DNA from: Thereva unica | Taxonomy: Eukaryota > Arthropoda > Insecta > Diptera > Therevidae | Direction of reading: 5' to 3' | NCBI GenBank assembly: GCA_949987705.1 | Contig: OX465281.1 | Span: 30,674,942 to 30,738,941 of the forward strand | Length of the DNA: 64,000 nt | In this document: positions 57,430 to 64,000 of the stretch, piece after piece | Layout: each line of letters begins with the position of its first letter | Numbering within the stretch: the first letter of the stretch is position 1 | Position numbers and translations under genes: made by a program | The notes under the pieces: model-generated | The model's database searches: none | The model's input: only the letters and a program-made list of their open reading frames with translations | What the model was told of the DNA's origin: nothing

Positions 57430-59420
57430 TCACGTCAGATTAAAAAGACTCCTTTTAAGGGCATCTTTACCAATACTCACGTCAAACACATTAATATTGT
57501 TGTTCACGTTAATGAACATGCGATTGACAGGTTCGAATCTGCCGTAATTCGTATTAGAAGAGTTGATTTGTAAGAGAGGTGGTCCTCTTAGATTGTAACG
57601 ACTCACTCTAAACGATGCACGGTGATCTAGAAAACCTGAGTCAACCTTTCCATTAAGGAGCTGATGAACAAAAACAACATCGGCCACCTCACGGCGCTTG
57701 TGTAGAGAGCTTAAGTTAAGTAACTTAACCCGAGATTCATAAGATGGAAGAACTAATGGGTTTTCCCAAGGAAGATGATTCAGTGCGAATCGAACGAACC
57801 TTCGTTGGACCGATTCAATAGTTCTAACATGCACAGAGTAGTGAGGAGACCAATCCTGGGACGCATATTCGAGTAATGGTCTGACAAGAGAAATATAAAT
57901 TTGTTTAGTAATCAAGGGGTTGTTAAATTCTTTGGACCACCTTTTTATAAAACCCAGGACTAAACTACCTCTAGAAGAGATATAGTTGATGTGAGTGGAA
58001 AAATCCAGCTTACTATCAAATCTAATCCCGAGATCTTTAACAAAGTTTACACGAGGGACACCTTCATTAAGAAAGGTGTAGTTAAAAATTATAGGATCAC
58101 GTTTCCTACTAAAAGTCATGACTTCACATTTACTAATATTAAGAACCAGGTTGTTATAAGTACACCAAGAGTAAAAGGTGTCAAGATCAGCTTGCAAAAG
58201 TTTGCGATCCTCAATACTCTTAATGTGACGGTATAACTTGATGTCATCAGCGTAAATCAATATTCTACAGTGTCTTAACAAGGAAACAATGTCATCAATT
58301 GATAAAATGAAGAGAAGAGGGCCAAGATGACTTCCTTGAGAGACACCGGATGATGCTTCAATGGGTACTGATTTGGATCCTCGAAAAAGAACTTGGTAGG
58401 TCCGGTCAGCTAAGTAAGACTGGAACCACACCAGAAGTGCTTGCGGAAAGCCAAGCCTTCTTAATTTGAGAATTATAATAGAATGGGAGAGCTTGTCAAA
58501 TGCCTTGCTAAAATCAGTGTAAACGCAATCAGTTTGACAACCAGAAACGAAGCCCTCGACAGCATGAGAAGTGAACTCAAGATGATTGGTGGTAGTGGAA
58601 CGACCTGCAAGAAAACCATGTTGATTCGTTGAGACAAGCCTCTTGCAGATCGGAGCGATCGCAGAATAGATAATTGATTCGAAAAGCTTCGGTATAACAG
58701 ACAACTTCGCAATTGGTCTATAATTCGATATTTCGTTTTTGCTACCACTTTTGTGAATAGGAATTATAAACGAATTCTTCCAAAGCGTAGGGAAGCACCC
58801 TTTATCCAGGGATTTCTGAAACAGGGTTTTCAGTGGAGACTGGAGAACCTCCGCACAGGACTTCAGGACAGCAGGTGGAATACCGTCAGGGCCCGAAGTG
58901 AAGTCGAAAGGGAGTTCATCAATATGTTTCACGATATCAGCAAGGGTAATTGAGAGAGGTAAAAAATGAGGCTCTCGGTTAGGGGTAATGTGACGAAAAT
59001 TATTGTCATTAGGCTGAAAGTCAGAAGGTAAAAAAGATTGATGAAAGAATGATGCAAACATGTTGCAAATCGCAAGTGACTCAGAACTAGACCAGTTCGT
59101 GTGCTGCATAGTATTAGGGTAGTTATCAACTTTTTTCTTAGAGTTGACAAATTTAAAGAAGTTCCTAGGATCAGTAAACACTTTATCACTCATGCTGCTA
59201 AGGTGTTCACGATACAGAGTAAAAGAGAGTGAACGAAATCTGTTATAGCAATTGATAAATGAATTGCGACTAGGAGAGTCCTTTCTCTTTAAATAGGTTT
59301 TCCAAAGTCTATTCTTCTGATTTTTTAAATGCCTGAGTTCATTATTAAACCAAGGTGGAGAAGAACTGGGCAGTTTTTGGGGCTCATAAGGTACGCAAGA
59401 AACGAGGGCCTCGTATAGTA
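57430..59420 (-). CDS. Reverse transcriptase ORF of a 5'-truncated non-LTR element
   Basis: A single open frame of jockey/I/CR1-type RT. The first in-frame Met gives 587 residues (59193), but coding similarity continues upstream without a stop to about 59420 (PPWFNNELRHLKNQKNRLW), so the true frame is longer and truncated. Motifs: IIPIHKSGSKNEISNYRPIA, STNQHGFLAGRSTTTNHL, VYTDFSKAFDKLSH, GVSQGSHLGPLLFILSIDDI and catalytic YADDIKLY, then SLVRPLLEYASQDWSPH and a C-terminal region ending FNLT-stop. The endonuclease domain is missing. An intact frame in an otherwise decayed landscape points to a young insertion. Confidence 0.9.
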
Positions 59421-59429
59421 CGTTATAGC

Positions 59430-59900
59430 CACCCTAAAAGCTAAGGGTAAGGCAATCATCATGTTACATTGCACCGAAAGGACTACGCTGCAAAGCTGGG
59501 TATCCTACATAACATCAGGTCTGCGTCTGCGTTCTAGAAGATGCGCGAAAAACTGATATAACTGACTGATATAAGACGACTGAAGGAAGAGATTTCCAGA
59601 AGAAGATATTTTATATCTCCTTTTTGAATAATACAGCTCACACTTTGACTTAAAAACCTTGTTTTCAAAGACTCCTTGATTTCAACAAAAATTGAAAGTA
59701 TAAGAAAAACTTTTCTTACATTTTTTTTTAATTATTTTTTTGTATATTTGTTGTATAGTCGTGTCGTCGAAATTTTATAAGTCTAAATTAAGTTAAAATC
59801 CTTTATTTAAATATTAGTAAGTACCAATCCTTTTTATTGCTTTACATTTGGTTAATATAAGAATTTCCTTTCAAGGCAAATCTCCAAATTTATATATGTA
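59430..59900. other. Intergenic, no gene recognised
   Basis: AT-rich. It may hold the promoter or a 5' exon of the following gene; TGTATATGCAG at 59897-59907 could be a splice acceptor and TCATTT at 59938 could be an initiator. Confidence 0.35.
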
Positions 59901-59973
59901 TATGCAGGGAAGAACAGCGAGTTGATCCCCATTTTGTCATTTTAAATATAAGAATCCAAAAGGATTCAGAAAA

Positions 59974-60450
59974 ATGTATTATTATCCTGAAAGAGAAGGG
60001 CGAATGGTCTTCGACCAGCCCCAGCCATGGACGAAGAAGCCATGGTTCCGCACTTGCTACGTGTCCCTAGCCGAATGGGAAAATAAACAAAAACTAATTT
60101 TCCCCAAATTCATACCATTTTGGAGAACGATTAATTTTGCTAAGTTCAATTCAACCGAAAAGAAAAGCAAGAAGCAGAAGAAGAAAGGTAAAAAGGACAC
60201 ATCCTTAGGTAGCAACGTTCGTCATCCACGTTCCAAAATTATGCCACCATTGGATTGCAAGAAACCGTACTCGAAGATCCTGGAAGATAGATACACTTAC
60301 GGGGATATAGTTACAAGGAATGGGTCCACCTATATTCGCCTGTTATTTGGCGAACCTTTGGGATTCAATTCGACACCTATGCCGAAATCGCTGGAGGAAT
60401 GGCGGCGTGCACATAGAAGAAAGCGTGGCAAAGGAAAGAGGAGCAAGTAG
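59974..60450 (+). CDS. Unrecognised lysine-rich protein
   Basis: Intact 158-residue frame from ATG at 59974 (AAAAATG context). I do not recognise the family. The N-terminus is aromatic and proline-rich (MYYYPEREGRMVFDQPQPW, KKPWFRTCYVSLAEW). There is a central basic tract (EKKSKKQKKKGKK, about residues 70-82), then a conserved-looking segment with YTYGDIVTRNGSTYIRLLFGEPLGF, and a basic C-terminus (RRKRGKGKRSK). No signal peptide or membrane segment. GC is higher than the flanks and no transposon motif is present, so a host gene is likely. Basic tails suggest nuclear or nucleic-acid association, but this is inference. ATTAAA at 60727-60732 may be the poly(A) signal. An upstream non-coding exon is possible. 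Confidence 0.75.
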   Translation: MYYYPEREGRMVFDQPQPWTKKPWFRTCYVSLAEWENKQKLIFPKFIPFWRTINFAKFNSTEKKSKKQKKKGKKDTSLGSNVRHPRSKIMPPLDCKKPYSKILEDRYTYGDIVTRNGSTYIRLLFGEPLGFNSTPMPKSLEEWRRAHRRKRGKGKRSK

Positions 60451-60739
60451 AGAGGGAGACATAACGAGGACGTCGAAGGTTTTGGGAATAGGGTATTTTT
60501 TATAGCGAGTGTCCTTGTGTGTGTATATTGTCCTACGAAATTAGTTTAGTTAATGTTTGGGAAAGTATTTGTTAAATTATATTCTCCTTGATCTGGATAT
60601 TTTGAGACAAATGCAAGAAGTGGCGTCTTATCTAAATTATATATTGTATTAGTCTTGTTTTTGATATCAAAATTGAAGGTGACGTGTAAGTCTTTGATTG
60701 TATTTGTAAGAATCTAAATTTACTTTATTAAAAGAAAAT

Positions 60740-61085
60740 TCAGCTGTAGTTTTTGTTTTTCTTTCTAAACTTCTTTACGCACGCCTTGCTTAAACAATGT
60801 AGTTCGCTGCTTTCATTCGAATCAGGCTCTCGCTCATTGCCTTTCTCAACACGAGCGTACACCCGACACGACAAAAGCCTGTTGCAAAATTGGTTTAAAT
60901 AGAAGGTGAGAGGACGACGGAGTGGACACAATTTCTATCGCGCTCTCTCAGCCTCCTCACCATCAACCACTTTTACAGCCGATTCTTGTCGTATCGTGTG
61001 GTTGGAGTGCTTAGAAGTGCTCCACCCTCATTAGTTTAGTAGCAAGATATCTGATCTTACGAGCTGCGCAAGAAAGGACGGTCGT
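60740..61085. other. Intergenic, no gene recognised
   Basis: Moderate GC, no motif recognised in the short open frames on either strand. Confidence 0.4.
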
Positions 61086-61089
61086 CCAT

Positions 61090-61431
61090 GGCTGCGTTCG
61101 GGAACGTCATTTGCAAAGCAGTAGACGATAGTCATTCGTTCGGTGTTGCAATTGATGATAATCAAGAGTTCGGAAATGCAAATTGACTATTGCCAAACGT
61201 ACGGCAATGCACATTCGCACTGCCATCTTGCAATCATTTTAATGTCAGGTGGTCGAAATCATCAAATTCGCAGTAAAACTAGTCACTTCTGCCAACTGCA
61301 TCAGTCATTTTTGCAGCCGACGCAGTTAATTGGCGACGAAAGCAGCCTTTGACGATTCCGAACACCTGACTGCAATACCGAACGAATGAGTTGCGTCTAC
61401 TGCCCTACAAATGACGTTACCGAACGCAGCC
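61090..61431. mobile_element. MITE with GGCTGCGTTCGG ends
   Basis: The left arm GGCTGCGTTCGGGAACGTCA and the inverted right arm GGCTGCGTTCGGTAACGTCA continue as similar sequence to about 40 bp (..GCAGTAGACG). No obvious target duplication. The first seven bases resemble the ends of the MITE in cuticle intron 1. Confidence 0.8.
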
Positions 61432-62260
61432 AGCCAGAGATGTCTGGCTTTAGATTGAATGTTGCTCTGGTGTCTGCTCCATTTAGTCAAATCAATCTAC
61501 GTAAATTCTCCAGACAATTGAAGGCAGGAAAAAAAAAATATGGGCGTGTAGAACACTTAATTTGAAGAATGATAGCGTGTTTTTTTTACGGAACTGCATT
61601 GGCGAACTTAACCTAAAAAATTCGCAAAAGTCAAAAAACCGGTTTTTCGCCAATAAAACAAAAAGTTGAGCCCGGATCCGAAAAAGTTAAATGAGAAAGT
61701 TATAGGTATTAAAATTATCTTTCAATTGATGTGGTACAAAATATTGGTTAGTGTCTTATACACATGGAGAAAAATGCTAAAAACCGTTAAAAATCGCTTC
61801 TTTTTCATTAATTTTTTTCTTTTTATTGATGCGACCTAGAAACTTTTTACTTGGTAAAAATGTTGCTTTTGGCAATCTGAAAACTCATTATTTTTTTTGG
61901 CTCGAAATTTTGCAAAATATGGGTGAAATTTCGATTTATGTAAAAAAAAGCGTTTTCGCAAAATCCTTCGTCTACAGCTCCTCGACCTCGTAGGACATTT
62001 TTTCGAAGCTCTTTTTCTTCGTTAAGAGTTGGACTATCATGCACTATAAGTTAAAATTGGAGTTTTTCAATTTTATGTACAAAAAACTCCACCGCAAAAA
62101 AGACAAGTTTTTTGCCGCAAAAAAGACAAGTTTTTGTACTGCAAGTTTTTTATTTCATTATTTTTCGACTCTAAACTACTATTTAATAAAAGTTTATATT
62201 CTTTTTACTAATTTAAAAATAAAATAAATTAGCCGTACGACCGTCAACAGCGAAGACATT
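61432..62260. other. No gene recognised
   Basis: Very AT-rich. A short direct duplication occurs near 62095-62135 (GCAAAAAAGACAAGTTTTT twice). Confidence 0.4.
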
Positions 62261-62267
62261 TTTTTAA

Positions 62268-62645
62268 ATAACGGAGCACATATATAGATCGTATTTACAG
62301 CTGCAAAAATGGATGGGAAGCGATCGTGATGCTACTGAATGGGGCTGGAAAATCGTCGATGGAATGTTGCTACCGAACTACACAGACGAGGCCCTGATTC
62401 CGTCTAATGTTTTAAAAAAAATTTCGTGCCGTTGCGAGAGTGGCAGCAGGTCCAAAGTTTGCAGTTGCAAGAAGTACGGACTTAAATGTAGCATCATATG
62501 TTTACATTGCAACGAAGCTGCATGTTGCAATTATGAAATTACGCAGGTGCAAAACATATCTGATACATTCATTGATGCAGAAGAAGCAAGTGCGCAAGAT
62601 AACTTTTTCGGCGTACGTGAGAAAAGAGAAGCAAAAAAAATTTAA
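62268..62645 (+). pseudogene. CXC-type cysteine-rich domain fragment
   Basis: The open frame YLQLQKWMGSDRDATEWGWK, then a linker, then CRCESGSRSKVCSCKKYGLKCSIICLHCNEAACCNY. The pattern WGW...followed by CxC-x7-CxCxKxGLxCS..C..C resembles the C-terminal tesmin/TSO1-like CXC segment found at the end of many uncharacterised, often multi-copy arthropod proteins. There is no in-frame ATG upstream of the conserved part before a stop at 62265; a Met lies at 62313. The larger N-terminal protein is absent, so I treat it as a fragment or last exon. The frame runs into the hairpin at 62644. Confidence 0.6.
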
Positions 62646-63111
62646 AAAAAAAAAAACCGACTTCAAAACTACATATACCTATGCATGCATATGTACAAAC
62701 TTAAACTAAAAAGTAAAAAATAATATTTTAATTACCTCAAAGCAAGAGCCTTAAAGGACAGTTAAAAAAATTATTGATATTTATATATGTATGTATCTCT
62801 TTAATATTTTTAAAAAGTTCATTTTGGAGTCGGTGCCAGCCAAAGAACAATTACGTTTATACATACCCTGAAAGCTTGGGTGCAAAAGAAAACTTACGTT
62901 AATACATACCTTTGGCTGGCACCGACTCCAAAATGAACTTTTTAAAAATATTAAATAGATACATACATATATAAATATCAATAATTTTTTTAACTGTCCT
63001 TTAAGGCTCTTGCTTTGAGGTAATTAAAATATTATTTTTTACTTTTTAGTTTAAGTTTGTACATATGCATGCATAGGTATATGTAGTTTTGAAGTCGGTT
63101 TTTTTTTTTTT
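62644..63111. repeat. Near-perfect hairpin, 202-bp arms, 64-bp loop
   Basis: Arms 62644-62845 and 62910-63111 are inverse copies; I found one mismatch (in TATCTCTTTAA versus TATCTATTTAA). Each arm begins with an A- or T-run and CCGACTTCAAAAC and ends GTCGGTGCCAGCCAAAG. The outer edge phrase TTTTGAAGTCGGTT recurs at 63408, so each arm is a copy of a repeat family joined head to head. Confidence 0.93.
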
Positions 63112-63114
63112 TTA

Positions 63115-63422
63115 AATTTTTTATTTTTTACTTTTTAGTTTAAGTTTTTTTACAAAATTGTATTCTACTCGTCATACCCTTTCATTTGATATCCATGAAG
63201 GGGGTCGGGAAACAAAATTGCAAAATTCGGCCGCCATCTTGGAACCGACCGCCATTTTTTTACAAAATTTATATGGGACCACCTCTGAGGTATAACGTAC
63301 CAAACAAAAAAAGAATCATCAAAATCGATTCATAATTGGCGGAGTAATCGCGTAACATACATAGAAAAAAAAAAAAACATACATTCGAATTGATAACCTC
63401 CTCTTTTTTGAAGTCGGTTAAA
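63115..63422. repeat. Repeat related to the Helitron left region
   Basis: TTTTTTACTTTTTAGTTTAAG, then ATTCTACTCGTCATACCC, TTTCATTTGATATCCATG and CGGCCGCCATCTTGG appear in inverse order and orientation relative to 19360-19850. It ends TTTTGAAGTCGGTT at about 63420. Confidence 0.6.
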
Positions 63423-63587
63423 AAGAAGAAGAGTAGATGATTTTGAACGTGAGGATGAGTAAAATCTTTATAAATATATCAAGAGTAACAATAAAAAAAA
63501 TTGTGAAAGCATTTGGTCAAACGTCATAGGCTTGACCTATTTGGCTGCTTTTAGCTTTTTCAAAAAAAAAAAAGCTTATACAGAGGC

Positions 63588-63654
63588 TCTGTCCGTCTGT
63601 CCGTCTGTCCGTCTGTCCGTCTGTCCGTCTGTCCGTCTGTCCGTCTGTCCGTCT
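63588..63654. repeat. TCTGTCCG octamer tandem repeat
   Basis: Eight nearly perfect copies of GTCCGTCT in a row. The minus-strand open frame across it (RRTDGQTD..) is an artefact of the repeat. Confidence 0.95.
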
Positions 63655-63831
63655 GAAGCCTACTTTCATCTCTGAAAGTACTGCAGATACAGACTTGGGA
63701 AATATCTCAAAATGTAGCTCTTGGTCAAAAGACCAAAAACTGAGAAAATGGTCTGGAAATTTCAACCAGAAGTATATTTAACAACGAAAGTATATTTAAC
63801 AACAAAAAAGAGATTTCTAATAAAGTTCATT

Positions 63832-63923
63832 TATCGGTAGCCTAGAGGTAAGGGTCTTGGGTCCTATCCCAGGCGAACCAAGTTCAATCCCCGACCGCAA
63901 AATGGTGAAATAAATTTTTTTTT
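63832..63923 (+). repeat. tRNA-derived SINE head
   Basis: A box TAGCCTAGAGG (63838-63848) and B box AAGTTCAATCC (63880-63890), followed by a T-rich tail. The head resembles the SINEs at 14698 and 33330. Confidence 0.7.
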
Positions 63924-64000
63924 TACTTCGGTGTAACATGTTTTAATTCTATTTCTCACTAAATTATATTATTTAATAATGATACTCAGGAGAACATAAA

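Noticed and set aside
63517..63765. Minus-strand frame with repeated RRTDGQTD
   Set aside because: It is produced by the TCTGTCCG octamer array.

Overview
The window is AT-rich animal DNA with introns, GT-AG splice sites, an arthropod-specific cuticle gene and an insect-type ionotropic receptor. I read it as part of an insect nuclear chromosome, not Drosophila-like in its repeat content; the species cannot be named from the sequence alone. Most of the 64 kb is transposon debris. Host genes are few: (1) a complete three-exon RR-type cuticular protein gene on the minus strand (23624-30927), whose 6.8-kb first intron is packed with retroelements; (2) an intact intronless divergent ionotropic receptor on the plus strand (44508-46262); (3) an unrecognised lysine-rich 158-residue protein on the plus strand (59974-60450); and (4) weaker candidates, namely a 43-residue secreted-looking ORF (36202-36333) and a CXC-type cysteine-rich fragment (62268-62560).

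Layout. 0.7-5.0 kb: a CsRn1/Kanga-type Ty3/gypsy element with two frameshifts in pol, followed by inverted scraps of the same family (5.1-5.7 kb). 6.4-7.5 kb: a hAT-like element with an inner foldback. 10.2-14.2 kb: five terminal-inverted-repeat (TIR) elements in a row (PIF/Harbinger-like, hAT, foldback, PIF/Harbinger-like, mariner). 16.1-18.8 kb: a decayed non-LTR element. 18.9-23.5 kb: a Helitron whose helicase is split by a Tc1 element, which holds a hAT-like element, which holds a TTAA-flanked element carrying 146-bp tandem repeats. 23.6-31 kb: the cuticle gene, with a small TIR element, an antisense-decayed non-LTR element that itself holds an RTE scrap, and a truncated copia element in intron 1. 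32-35 kb: RTE relic, tRNA-derived SINE, and a composite hAT-like structure. 37.3-40.8 kb: a long-TIR element containing a pogo-like transposase that is broken by a MITE with identical 150-bp TIRs and by a Spy-like element inserted between AAA and TTT. 41-48 kb: RTE relics on both sides of the receptor gene. 49-57 kb: mostly unassigned DNA with small repeats. 57.4-59.4 kb: a non-LTR element with an open reverse transcriptase frame. 61-64 kb: a MITE, the CXC fragment, a near-perfect hairpin with 202-bp arms, and a tRNA-derived SINE.

There is no operon-like logic. The host genes are unrelated neighbours (cuticle structure, chemosensation, unknown). The strongest signals are the nested insertions, where empty sites, target duplications and interrupted reading frames can be read directly. 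No new defence or regulatory system is convincingly present. The most unusual items are the Spy-like insertion without target duplication, the composite hAT unit flanked by one 8-bp duplication, and the 202-bp hairpin.
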